A DNA stretch of 64,000 nucleotides from Palsa-295 sp963781105 (lineage in GTDB: Bacteria > Acidobacteriota > Terriglobia > Acidiferrales > UBA7541), in assembly GCA_963781105.1 (NCBI GenBank), contig CAWAED010000003.1, positions 806,001 to 870,000 on the forward strand. The letters run 5' to 3'. Under the pieces are notes generated by a model that did no database searches, was not told the DNA's origin, and saw only the letters and a list, made by a program, of their open reading frames with translations. Position numbers and translations under genes: made by a program. Each line of letters begins with the position of its first letter. The first letter of the stretch is position 1. This document shows positions 8,657 to 17,014 of the stretch, piece after piece.

Positions 8657-10087
8657 ATGCACCGAGCGATGCAGCGCACAGCTTTCCGTCTGGCGATCTT
8701 GTTCCTCGCCGTCTCCGCCGCTGTCGTCAATACGAACGCCCAGCCCCAAGCCCAAATCCAGCTCTCCCCGGAAATGCAGCAAAAGATTGATCAGCTCGCC
8801 GCGGCTGCGCTCGCGAAATCCGGTGTGCCCAGTGCTTCCGTCGCCATCGTAAAAGACGGCCAGATTGCCTACCTCCACGCATACGGCAACGCGCGGCTCG
8901 ATCCGCAAACCGCCGGGACGCCCAGCATGCGCTACAGCATCGGCTCGGTGAGCAAACAATTCACCGCCGCGAGCATCCTGCTCCTCCAGGAACAAGGCAA
9001 GCTTTCGCTCGACGATAAAGTCGGCAAATTCCTTCCCGACCTCACCCGAGCGAACGACGTCACCATCCGCGAAATTCTTTCGCACACCTCCGGCTATCAG
9101 GATTACTGGCCGCAGGATTACGTAATGCCCGAAATGCTCCAACCCACCACCGCGCGAAAAATTCTGGACGTCTGGGCGCGCAAGCCCCTCGATTTCGAAC
9201 CGGGCACGAAGTGGCAGTACAGCAACACGAATTACGTGATCGCCGGACTGATCGTAGAAAAAGCCAGCGGCCAACCGCTTCTGCAATTTCTGCAGCAGCA
9301 CATCTTCGCGCCTCTAAATATGAAAAGCGTCGCAGACACTGACCAAGCCAAGCTCGGCGACACCGATCCCACCGGTTACATGCGCTACGCCCTCGGCCCG
9401 TTGCGCCCCGCGCCGAAAGAAGGCACCGGCTGGCTCTTCGCCGCCGGCGAACTAGCGATGCCCGCCGACGATCTCGCCAAATGGGACATCTCCATCATCA
9501 ATCAAAGTCTGCTGAAGCCCGCTTCGTATCGCGATTTTGCGACGGAAGTCGTCCTTACCGACGGGCTAGGAACGCAATATGGTCTCGGCGTGGATGTCCG
9601 TTCGGAATTTGGTCACCGCGCGCTGGAGCACAGCGGCGAAGTTTCCGGCTTCACCTCGGAAAACGATGTTTATCCGGACGACCATGTCGCCGTAGTCGTG
9701 CTCACCAATGAAGACGCCGCCGAAGCCGCGGGAGCGATTGCCAAAGCCATCGCCCCGCTGCTGCTCGCGAGCGACGATCCAGCCACTCCCGAGAAGCTCG
9801 CGCAGGCCCAAAAGATTTTCGCCGGCCTGCAACACGGCACGATTGACCGTTCCCTCTTCACCGCCAACGCCAATTTCTATTTCAGCGAGCAAGCCTTGCA
9901 GGATTTCGCCAGCAGCCTGGGCCCGCTAGGCGCTCCACAAGAATTCGTCCAAATCCGCCAAGCCCTCCGCGGCGGCATGACCCTGCGCGTCTACTCCGTG
10001 AAATCCGCAAAAATCGAGCTGCAAGCCTGGACCTACGAAATGCCAGACGGCAAACTAGAACAATTCCAGGTAGCCCCAGCAGATTAG
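8657..10087 (+). CDS. Secreted serine hydrolase, beta-lactamase/penicillin-binding fold
   Basis: 476 residues with an N-terminal signal peptide (AFRLAILFLAVSAAVVNTNAQ). Class C beta-lactamase/DD-peptidase signatures are present: SVSK (Ser97, Lys100), YSN in WQYSNTNYVIAG and HSGEVSGF near the third active-site element. The family includes esterases, D-aminopeptidases and PBPs, so the substrate is not predictable. A C-terminal extension of about 120 residues (EKLAQAQKIFAGLQHGTIDR onwards) resembles the small accessory domain often attached to acidobacterial members. The start is fixed by GGAGGAGG at 8643-8650. Probably periplasmic. Confidence 0.9.
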   Translation: MHRAMQRTAFRLAILFLAVSAAVVNTNAQPQAQIQLSPEMQQKIDQLAAAALAKSGVPSASVAIVKDGQIAYLHAYGNARLDPQTAGTPSMRYSIGSVSKQFTAASILLLQEQGKLSLDDKVGKFLPDLTRANDVTIREILSHTSGYQDYWPQDYVMPEMLQPTTARKILDVWARKPLDFEPGTKWQYSNTNYVIAGLIVEKASGQPLLQFLQQHIFAPLNMKSVADTDQAKLGDTDPTGYMRYALGPLRPAPKEGTGWLFAAGELAMPADDLAKWDISIINQSLLKPASYRDFATEVVLTDGLGTQYGLGVDVRSEFGHRALEHSGEVSGFTSENDVYPDDHVAVVVLTNEDAAEAAGAIAKAIAPLLLASDDPATPEKLAQAQKIFAGLQHGTIDRSLFTANANFYFSEQALQDFASSLGPLGAPQEFVQIRQALRGGMTLRVYSVKSAKIELQAWTYEMPDGKLEQFQVAPAD

Positions 10088-10151
10088 CGCGCCACCGGCG
10101 ATTGCCCAGCTCCATGCCTGCGCCGCCATCGCCGCGCTGCCCGCAACTGAT

Positions 10152-10209
10152 GTCGTCATCCTGCTTGCCCTGACGCGGGAAGGGAGCGCAGCGAAGGATC
10201 TCTCTTAGT
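10152..10209. repeat. Dispersed intergenic repeat of the 'TCATCCTG...GCGAAGGATCT' type
   Basis: Begins GTCATCCTG and ends GCAGCGAAGGATCTCTC. Similar pieces occur at 35966-35993 (TGTCATCCCGAGCGCAGTGA...GGATCT) and, inverted and diverged, near 53640-53692. Such short repeats are common in acidobacterial intergenic DNA. They have no known function. Confidence 0.5.
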
Positions 10210-10310
10210 TCTGCTCGACTGTGACCGCTCAACGCATCCGCCGCCACAACCGTGCGCCCGGGAGCCGCCGTGTCCACCTGCATCTGCGGCCGCTCACCTA
10301 CTCCCAAGCG

Positions 10311-10598
10311 TCAGCCGTTCGCCATCCCGCGCTTGGCCTTCTCAAGTTTCGTTTCGAGCGCCGCGGCTTTTTCCATCGCTTCGCGGAATGCTTTGCGCCA
10401 TTCGTCCGGCGAGTAGGCCGGATCGCTGCGACCACGGCGCCCAGCTTCCACGCCGAACGCCACCCCGGCGGAAAAAATCTCCACAATCTCCGGATCGGCG
10501 ACCACCCATGCTTCGCTCGAGCGCCCTTCGGCCTTCCAACTCTCCGTCATTCTGATCTGCTCCGTCTTCATCTCGGTGAAACTAGGTTTGTCACTCAT
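10311..10598 (-). CDS. Small hypothetical protein
   Basis: 95 residues, charged and mostly helical, with a C-terminal coiled-coil-like segment (EWRKAFREAMEKAAALETK). An Ala/Gly-rich centre (EIFSAGVAFGVEAGRRGR) precedes it. The start at 10598 is supported by TAGGAGG upstream on the minus strand with good spacing. No family was recognised. It stands alone between the serine hydrolase and the secreted protein at 10716. Confidence 0.6.
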   Translation of the reverse strand: MSDKPSFTEMKTEQIRMTESWKAEGRSSEAWVVADPEIVEIFSAGVAFGVEAGRRGRSDPAYSPDEWRKAFREAMEKAAALETKLEKAKRGMANG

Positions 10599-10715
10599 CC
10601 CCAAGCCTCCTAAGCCTTACCACCAGTCTGTGAGGAATCGCCACGCACGCCCATACCAAGCCAGCGCACGTTTGTTCAATCAGTACCGGTGGGTGAGGCC
10701 GATGACAACCGGGTG

Positions 10716-12203
10716 TCAATGTTGGATGACGAAAGTTGCCTTGTGCCATTCTGTGGATGTTCCCGCCGAGTCAGTCGCGCGGACCTGGAGCTGATATTCA
10801 CCTTGTTGCAGGCTCTTAAGGTCGATCCCCCGCGCTATGCGAACTACCGAACTACCCGCCTGAACATACCGAGCCGCATCCACGGGCGCGAATTCGATTT
10901 TTAGCTTACCGGTCCTGGCATCGACAATTATCAATTGCGCCTTGAGCTTTGCCGTGGCCTGTGCGGAATTCTGAGGATCAAAAATCTCAAAATAAGCGTA
11001 CAGCATTTCGTTTCGTTTGAACGACAGGTTCGCCGTTGGCGTGTATTCAACACCTTCGTTTACCAAGGGAACATAGCTTCCAGCCATTTTGGCCGGGACG
11101 TCTTGCAGCTCTGGTGGAATTTTCCGCACTCGCCGGCACAAAGCCACGTCGCTTACGGATATCTGTTTCTCATCAGGGCGTTTGACGACCAGTGGCACTT
11201 GTTGTCGACCGAATTTTTCTCCATCGCTAATGACGACCTCAATTGCATATTTTCCGGGTGGCAAATCAATTTCCGTTTCGTAACCATTTGGAATCATCGA
11301 AGTATCGCGATCGTAGTGGTTTTCTGGGCTTTGCCCGGTTAAGGAGGGCTTGTTGCTGTTTCCATAGTCGCAGCATGCAAAGTCACTAAAGCGCGCGGCA
11401 ACGCTTCCGTCCTGGTCATAAATTATTCCAGCAGAACCAATGGTCGCGTTCAGGGTTTCATCCTTGAATTCGTGCCTTAAAGACTTCCAGGGAAACTCCA
11501 GCCGGATGTTAACCCGAGCTGTTTCCTCGACTCCGTATAGCGCGACCGCCTGAAGCTTTAAATCAATCTTGCCCGGTTCTCCCGACATCAAGTCTTCTTC
11601 CATCTGCTTCCCGAATTCGGTCCCGTTCAAAGGGTCAGCGGCGGGCTTCGGGGTGTTGCAGTATTCACTGCGAGACCAGACGACCAAATTGCGACGGCCG
11701 ACATCCACTCGGATCTGGTGACAGCCATCTGGGGGCGAAGGTGGCGGAACGTAAGCGATCACATATTGGGGCCACGGAAACCACAGGCTTGTTTCGGCAT
11801 TCGCCAAATCCGGATAGGTCCACCTTCCTCCTCCTGTGCCAATGGATTCTGGATGCTCGCCCAGATTATCTTGCACAATCGAGAAAATCGGAGCCTCCAA
11901 CGCGACGCTCAAAATACCTTGCTCTTGCCCATCTTCGTACAGATGGAAATCCTTGGCCGTTAGGGTGCGGATTGCGATGCTGTCCCAAAAATGAGGATCG
12001 TGAGCAAAGAGGTAACTCAGGCTGTGCTTAGGGCTTTTTTTGTCTATCAGGGTATAAAGCTTCTTGTCGAACACGACGGTCGGAACCAAAACTTGGCGTG
12101 ATTCAACTCGGATAGGGCCCTGGGCGGGAGTGATTGCAGCAATACCGAAAATAGCTACCAAGCCCGCAAAGAATGGCAGGAGAAGCCCGCACCTCTTTAT
12201 CAT
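10716..12203 (-). CDS. Secreted protein with VWFA-related-type N-terminus
   Basis: 495 residues with a signal peptide (GLLLPFFAGLVAIFGIAAIT). The next part, VESRQVLVPTVVFDKK...LTAKDFHLYEDGQEQ, is how the acidobacterial VWFA-related family begins. However, no VWA metal-site motif (DxSxS) follows. Instead there are beta-rich segments (PPGKYAIEVVISDGE, LQQGEYQLQVRATDS) and a CHQIRVDVGRRNLVVWSRSEYC stretch that could form a disulfide loop. The start is set at the Met before the signal peptide; an open extension upstream to 12488 is not protein-like. Function unknown; it is probably periplasmic or surface-exposed. Confidence 0.8.
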   Translation of the reverse strand: MIKRCGLLLPFFAGLVAIFGIAAITPAQGPIRVESRQVLVPTVVFDKKLYTLIDKKSPKHSLSYLFAHDPHFWDSIAIRTLTAKDFHLYEDGQEQGILSVALEAPIFSIVQDNLGEHPESIGTGGGRWTYPDLANAETSLWFPWPQYVIAYVPPPSPPDGCHQIRVDVGRRNLVVWSRSEYCNTPKPAADPLNGTEFGKQMEEDLMSGEPGKIDLKLQAVALYGVEETARVNIRLEFPWKSLRHEFKDETLNATIGSAGIIYDQDGSVAARFSDFACCDYGNSNKPSLTGQSPENHYDRDTSMIPNGYETEIDLPPGKYAIEVVISDGEKFGRQQVPLVVKRPDEKQISVSDVALCRRVRKIPPELQDVPAKMAGSYVPLVNEGVEYTPTANLSFKRNEMLYAYFEIFDPQNSAQATAKLKAQLIIVDARTGKLKIEFAPVDAARYVQAGSSVVRIARGIDLKSLQQGEYQLQVRATDSAGTSTEWHKATFVIQH

Positions 12204-12443
12204 TGTGGTTCGTCCGTGCAAGCGAACCTCCGTTCCAAAGGAGCGGGGTCCATCAAGTTCGACGAGCAGTTCGTTGACCGGGTTTCGCCTAAGACAGGCG
12301 AACCGTCCATAGAGATTGATACGCTGGCAGTTCGGACCCCGGAATGCTGAATGCAAAACTTGGCACTGCCGGTTCTCAGGATGAATCGCGCTGTGGCGCG
12401 ATTCAGGAAACCAAAACCAGAATTGCAAAAAAGGAGAAACACA

Positions 12444-12881
12444 ATGGACGATTACAAAAATCCCACTAGCGAAACGCCGTCCGGACAACCGGAAGGTGGA
12501 GCTGGAACTGCCGCGCGCATGAAGCTTTCAGAAAAAGCTGCGGAAGTTAAAGAGAAAGTGGCCGACCTCAGCCGCAAGACAGTGGACAACATCGACGAAT
12601 CCCGGAAAAGCGCCGCGGGCGCCTTGCACCAGGCAGCAGCGAAACTCCATTCAGGTGGAGAGCAACACCCCGGCATTGCGCATACGGCCGTTGACCAAAT
12701 CTCGGGCGTGGCGCACGGCACTGCCGACAGGCTTCACGAAGCCGCGGACTATATCCACGGGAAGGACTTGAAGGCCATGGGAGAGGATTTAAAGGACATC
12801 GTAAAGAAATATCCGGGACCAGCGTTGGCCGTCGCGGCTGTGCTCGGCTTCATTGTGGCGCGTAGCTTTCGTCGCGATTAA
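12444..12881 (+). CDS. YqjD/ElaB/DUF883-like membrane-anchored helical protein
   Basis: 145 residues: a long amphipathic helical region (KLSEKAAEVKEKVADLSRK, HEAADYIHGKDLKAMGEDLK) ending in one membrane segment (PGPALAVAAVLGFIVARSF) and a basic tail. This layout matches the YqjD/ElaB/DUF883 group, inner-membrane proteins some of which bind ribosomes or respond to stress. The start is set by AAGGAG at 12431-12436. It opens a three-gene run with the YqjE-like and DUF3618-like genes (gap 30 bases, then a 25-base overlap), surely co-transcribed. Confidence 0.82.
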   Translation: MDDYKNPTSETPSGQPEGGAGTAARMKLSEKAAEVKEKVADLSRKTVDNIDESRKSAAGALHQAAAKLHSGGEQHPGIAHTAVDQISGVAHGTADRLHEAADYIHGKDLKAMGEDLKDIVKKYPGPALAVAAVLGFIVARSFRRD

Positions 12882-12911
12882 CGAATTCGAAAATCGTGAA
12901 GGAGGCTGCTC

Positions 12912-13304
12912 ATGACAGCGCCACAAATACAGCGATCCGTGCCCGAAATATTGGAGGACATCGCCTCTAATCTGACGCAGATCGTCCAAGCTGAGTTTCG
13001 GCTGGCCAAGAGTGAAGTGAGAGAAGGAGCAGAGAAAGTCGCAGGGCCAGGCGCCGCTCTGGGCGCGGGTGCGGTCCTGGCGTTTTACGGATTGGGGTTT
13101 TTACTTCTTGCCGCTGTGTACGCGCTCTCGTTGGTCATGGCAGGTTGGCTCGCGACGCTGATCGTGGGTGGTGTCTTAACGGTCGCGGCGGGAATTTTGA
13201 TTGGCGCCGGTGGAATGAAATTGAAGCGCGTAAATCTAACACCCGAAAAAACGATTCGAACGCTGGAGGAGGACGTGCAATGGGCGAAACAACAAATCAA
13301 ATAG
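12912..13304 (+). CDS. Phage-holin-superfamily III / YqjE-like membrane protein
   Basis: 130 residues. An N-terminal amphipathic helix (ILEDIASNLTQIVQAEFRLAK) typical of YqjE-like proteins precedes two long membrane segments (AALGAGAVLAFYGLGFLLLA and WLATLIVGGVLTVAAGILIG) and a charged tail. The family is annotated as phage-holin superfamily III, but chromosomal members sitting with YqjD genes are not lysis proteins. GAAGGAGG lies about 8 bases upstream. Middle gene of the trio at 12444-13720. Confidence 0.85.
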   Translation: MTAPQIQRSVPEILEDIASNLTQIVQAEFRLAKSEVREGAEKVAGPGAALGAGAVLAFYGLGFLLLAAVYALSLVMAGWLATLIVGGVLTVAAGILIGAGGMKLKRVNLTPEKTIRTLEEDVQWAKQQIK

Positions 13305-13720
13305 AGTGGGAAATCGCACAGAAGCGAAGCGCGCTAGGCGGTAACTTGATCGAGTTGCAGCAAAAGGCGAAAGCGGCAGTTGACTGGCGCGCACAGGTTG
13401 AAGAACGTCCCGGAACGATGGTCGCAGTTGCATTCGCCGGCGGCGTCATCCTCTCAGCGTTTTTCACCGCGCTGCGCGGACCAGCAAAAGTTTATGCGCA
13501 GCGGCCGTCGGGCAATGCCGTCGAATACGATAGCCCAATCTCCAAGACTTCGGCCCCACCGCCAAGCAAGCTGGGCACCGCAACTCGAAGAAATCTAGAT
13601 GCTCTGGGCGGAGCGTCGCTCGGCATCGCGGCAACACGCGCGACGAGTATCCTCGACGGAATCCTACCCGGATTCCAAAGCGAATTTGAACGAGCCAGAA
13701 ACTCGCAGGACCAAATCTAA
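13280..13720 (+). CDS. DUF3618-like membrane protein
   Basis: 146 residues. The N-terminus (NQIEWEIAQKRSALGGNLIE) has the DUF3618 pattern, then one membrane segment (GTMVAVAFAGGVILSAFFTA), and a Pro/Ser-rich and Gly/Ala-rich tail. The start at 13280 has GGAGGAGGA (13264-13272) and overlaps the end of the YqjE-like gene by 25 bases, indicating translational coupling. YqjD-YqjE-DUF3618 sets recur in proteobacteria and acidobacteria, probably as envelope-stress membrane proteins. That role is inferred from context. Confidence 0.8.
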   Translation: MGETTNQIEWEIAQKRSALGGNLIELQQKAKAAVDWRAQVEERPGTMVAVAFAGGVILSAFFTALRGPAKVYAQRPSGNAVEYDSPISKTSAPPPSKLGTATRRNLDALGGASLGIAATRATSILDGILPGFQSEFERARNSQDQI

Positions 13721-13921
13721 AAACCACAGAGATTGCAGTTAAAGGCCGATCGTCCCGACTCGTTCTCGTCAGCAGATTTTAACTTGTGGGGTTGCGCGTC
13801 TCATCAGAAGTTGCGGTGAAAGTTTAGCTTCACATCGAGAGGCCGCACGGAGACGTCGCCGCCCCATGAATCGCCCTCGGGGCTCATCCTTCGGGAACCT
13901 TTTGAGCGGTAGTGGTGTCAC

Positions 13922-14435
13922 TTGGTGTGGATGGTGCCGTTAAAACCACGTCGCGTGCTACTCGTTCTTTGTTTGTTCTTAGTGGCTGGCTGCTCCGCGT
14001 TGTGGATTATGCAATGGGATTCCGAGGAGTACGCGGTTGATGAGACCGTGATTCGTGATGCTTTTGGCGGTGAGGACGTCTCGTATTACGTAATTCTTGC
14101 GACGACGGAGCCAGCTGGCCGATTTGGCATTTCCAGTTTCCATTCCCGGGAGTTGAACCTGCCTCTTAGCGGCAACGCCAGCTATACCGCTAAGAACGTT
14201 TTCCGTTTTGAAATCGCTCCGAGGTTCCGCCTTCCACACGAGTTTACGATGGTCGTCCAGAAGTTGGGGCGTAATTACGCTTTCGCGAGTTGGTTTCGAC
14301 CATACACGAACGCACGCTGTCTTGTACGCCCAATTGACTCACTGCGGTCTTTGTGGAGAAGGAACCTACCTTTACCTCTCAAAACAAGCTGGAGCCTGGC
14401 ACATCGTTAAGCGCGCAGTAACTTGGATTTCATGA
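13922..14435 (+). pseudogene. Lipoprotein-like small secreted protein, frameshifted
   Basis: The N-terminal half (start about 13922, possibly at the inner ATG 13931) has a lipoprotein-type signal, VLLVLCLFLVAGCSAL. After residue about 115 the reading becomes Arg/Leu-rich and implausible. A different frame, from about 14265 to the stop at 14435, encodes GVITLSRVGFDHTRTHAVLY, CGLCGEGTYLYLSK and a WHIVKRAVTWIS ending, which is the usual C-terminus of a family of small acidobacterial exported proteins. Removing one G from GGGG at 14266-14269 joins the halves as KLGVITLSRVGF. The gene is therefore either recently broken or affected by a base-calling error. Function unknown. Confidence 0.7.
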
Positions 14436-14837
14436 GGTTAGATTCGTTTTAACTCCTGATTAACGCTGCCGGCTCAACCGGTCGATGTAACACCATCTAG
14501 TACACTGATTCGACAATGCTTCTGCGGGAGAACCAGCTGTTCGGCTATATCAAGTCAAAACATTGCCAGGGCAAGGTTCCAGTTGGGCTAACCCTAGCGA
14601 GCGATTTTGGATTTTGTTTTCAATGCAAAGTGGTTTGAGCTTAGTGTTGCGTCGACCCATTGAGACCGCCGCATGAATCGAAAACTGGCCGTCAGTGTCC
14701 GGTTATTCGACCCGATTTTGACGAAATGTTTACAACCTGTCATTCGCTGTTCACAAGAAGGTGATTGCTCATTAACCTCCCTGATTCACTGTCACCCGCG
14801 CGTTTCACTGCGCAGTCTGCTCGATCACGGAGGAAAA
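14436..14837. other. Intergenic stretch upstream of phosphoesterase gene, with IS30-end-like sequence
   Basis: About 400 bases without a gene. At 14642-14680 a segment (GTGTTGCGTCGACCCATT...) matches the outer end of the IS30 element at 45.8 kb, including bases beyond the core inverted repeat. No complete IS is present. The rest shows no structure I can name. Confidence 0.45.
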
Positions 14838-16895
14838 ATGTCGCTGAGAGCAAGTGTGTCGAAGTTGCGGGACGTTTTGCGCAAGAGCCTGGTAGCGCTC
14901 ACGATCTTCCAAATCAGCTTTGGGGCGGCTCTGGCTTCCCCATTGCCAGATCCAGATAAAGACAAACATGCCACTGAGAGTCCTATCAAACATGCCATCG
15001 TCCTGATCGGCGAGAACCGCACATTCGATCACCTCTTCGCCACCTACGTCTCGCCCAGCGGCGATGCAGTCAAGAACCTGCTCTCCGAGCACATCATCAA
15101 TGCCGACGGCACGCCCGCCAGAAACTTCAGCAAGGCCGCGCAATCTCAGGCCATCGCCCCATTCCGGACGACGTTCTATATAAGTCTCGACGACCGCGAG
15201 AAGGCTCCTTACACGACGCTGCCCGAGACGAGCCTGAATTTTTCGCCCAGCCCCGTCACGGGCGAACCGCCTCCGTTTCCCGTCGCAGATCTGCCACTGC
15301 TCGGATTCCTCGAGCCGTCGCTCGAAACCCCCGATCTCGTTCTGTTGACGACCGGCGCATCCGGGGCGAACCAAACCGCCGAGTTTCTGAATCCCGTGAC
15401 TGGCCAGATTCTGGATGCCGACACGCGGATAGCAAATTTCAATGCTTTGCCGAACGGGCCGTTCCCGCTGACGGGTAACGCGACAAGCACGCCGCCGGGC
15501 AACACGTTGCCGTACGATTCTTACACCGGCGACACGACGCACCGCCTGTATGAGATGTGGCAACAATCCGACTGCAACATCCGTAACGCCACGCGCGAGA
15601 ATCCCTCCGGCTGCTTGAGCGACCTCTATCCTTTCGTCATCTCCAACTACACGAGTGAACCGGATCCCGGAAGCTTTGTCACTCCGGGCCTGGTTGATGA
15701 CAACGGTGAGGGGAATTCCATGGCCTTTTATAACATGCAGGCCGGAGACGTCGCGGAATTGAAGAAGCTCGCCGACGAATACTCCATGAGCGACAATTAC
15801 CATCAAGCAGTGATGGGCGGCACGGGTGCCAATCATGTCATGCTCGGAACGGGCGATGCCTTCTTCTGGTCCGATGGCAACGGCAACCCGACGGTGCCTC
15901 CGGCAGCAGTGATCGCCAACCCGAATCCAATCCCGGGCTCGAACGACCAGTACATCGTGGACCTGGTTTTCAACGGTGATTTCACGAATTGCGCTGATTC
16001 CACTCAGCCGGGCGTGGACGCCGTCCGAGATTACCTCGCCACACTGCCCTACCGCCCGCGGCCAAACTGCGAGCCGAACCACTACTACCTGATCAACAAT
16101 GAAAATCCCGGTTTCCTGCCCGACGGCGTCGTGGATACAGCCGGCATCGCCAGCGGCGCCTCCATCCCGCCGACGAACGTGCGCACCATCGGCGAGGCGC
16201 TGAACGAAAAGGGCATCTCCTGGGCGTACTACGGCGGGGCGTACGATGCCGCCGTGGCCCTCTCGCAGGATCCCACCAGCACCAATCCGGCCGTGCAGAT
16301 CGGTAGGGCCTACTGCAACATTTGCAACTTCGAGTCGTACACGAACGCGATCATGGGCAACGCGGCGCAACGGACCGCGCACATAAAGGACACCATCGAT
16401 TTCTTCAACGCGGTGGACAACAGCACGCTGCCAGCGGTGTCATTCGTGAAGCCTGATGGCTTGCTCGACGGCCATCCGGCCAGCTCCAAAGAGGACCTCT
16501 TCGAGGCCATGGTTAGGAAGATCATGGATCATCTTCAGGCGAACCCCGATCTTTTCGCCTCGACGGCTCTGATGATCACCATGGACGAGGGCGGCGGCTT
16601 GTATGACTCCGGTTACATTCAGCCGCTGGACTTCTTCGGCGATGGCCCGCGCATCCCGATGATCGTCGTCTCTCCCTATTCAAGGGGCGGGCACGTCAGC
16701 CACGTTTACTCCGATCACGTCTCGGTGCTGAAGTTCATCGAGCGCAATTGGCACCTGCAACCATTGACCGCGCGGAGCCGGGATAATTTCCCGAACCCAA
16801 AATCCTTTGACGACAATCTCTATGTCCCAAGGAATTCGCCCGCGATCGGCGATCTTTTCGAACTATTCGATTTCGATCATGGTCGCGATCACTGA
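14838..16895 (+). CDS. Secreted phosphoesterase (phospholipase C/acid phosphatase family)
   Basis: 685 residues with a signal peptide ending near FGAALASP. The metal-binding start IVLIGENRTFDHLF is the signature of the PF04185-type phosphoesterases, in the alkaline-phosphatase superfamily. Further family elements are DNYHQAVMGGTGANH, ALMITMDEGGG and a C-terminal metal-site region (IPMIVVSPYSRGGHVSHVYSDHVSVLKFIE). Likely hydrolyses phosphate esters or phospholipids outside the inner membrane. The start at 14838 has GGAGG at 14829-14833; the frame is open further upstream without family similarity. A bidirectional terminator follows. A smaller paralogue lies at 39031-40290. Confidence 0.92.
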   Translation: MSLRASVSKLRDVLRKSLVALTIFQISFGAALASPLPDPDKDKHATESPIKHAIVLIGENRTFDHLFATYVSPSGDAVKNLLSEHIINADGTPARNFSKAAQSQAIAPFRTTFYISLDDREKAPYTTLPETSLNFSPSPVTGEPPPFPVADLPLLGFLEPSLETPDLVLLTTGASGANQTAEFLNPVTGQILDADTRIANFNALPNGPFPLTGNATSTPPGNTLPYDSYTGDTTHRLYEMWQQSDCNIRNATRENPSGCLSDLYPFVISNYTSEPDPGSFVTPGLVDDNGEGNSMAFYNMQAGDVAELKKLADEYSMSDNYHQAVMGGTGANHVMLGTGDAFFWSDGNGNPTVPPAAVIANPNPIPGSNDQYIVDLVFNGDFTNCADSTQPGVDAVRDYLATLPYRPRPNCEPNHYYLINNENPGFLPDGVVDTAGIASGASIPPTNVRTIGEALNEKGISWAYYGGAYDAAVALSQDPTSTNPAVQIGRAYCNICNFESYTNAIMGNAAQRTAHIKDTIDFFNAVDNSTLPAVSFVKPDGLLDGHPASSKEDLFEAMVRKIMDHLQANPDLFASTALMITMDEGGGLYDSGYIQPLDFFGDGPRIPMIVVSPYSRGGHVSHVYSDHVSVLKFIERNWHLQPLTARSRDNFPNPKSFDDNLYVPRNSPAIGDLFELFDFDHGRDH

Positions 16896-16954
16896 GGTTC
16901 GGAAGGCAACTCAGCCGAAGAGGCGCATTCACGGTCCCGGTCTGAACATGACGT

Positions 16955-16992
16955 AAAAAAAAAGGCGGCTCGCGAAGAGCCGCCTTTTTTTT
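16955..16992. terminator. Bidirectional intrinsic terminator
   Basis: A 9-base A run, perfect 8-bp stem GGCGGCTC/GAGCCGCC (16964-16971 and 16977-16984) with loop GCGAA, then an 8-base T run. It is symmetric, so it can end both the phosphoesterase transcript on the plus strand and the TonB-dependent receptor transcript arriving on the minus strand. Confidence 0.93.
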
Positions 16993-17014
16993 AAGCGGGG
17001 ACGGGACGGGACGG

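Noticed and set aside
12912..13304. Phage lysis holin / prophage remnant
   Set aside because: Despite the superfamily name, it sits in a chromosomal YqjD-YqjE-DUF3618 set with no endolysin or phage genes nearby.
14805..16382. Long minus-strand open frame (525 codons) opposite the phosphoesterase gene
   Set aside because: Arg/Val/Gly-rich antisense reading of a GC-rich gene with no family signature; the plus-strand gene is clear.
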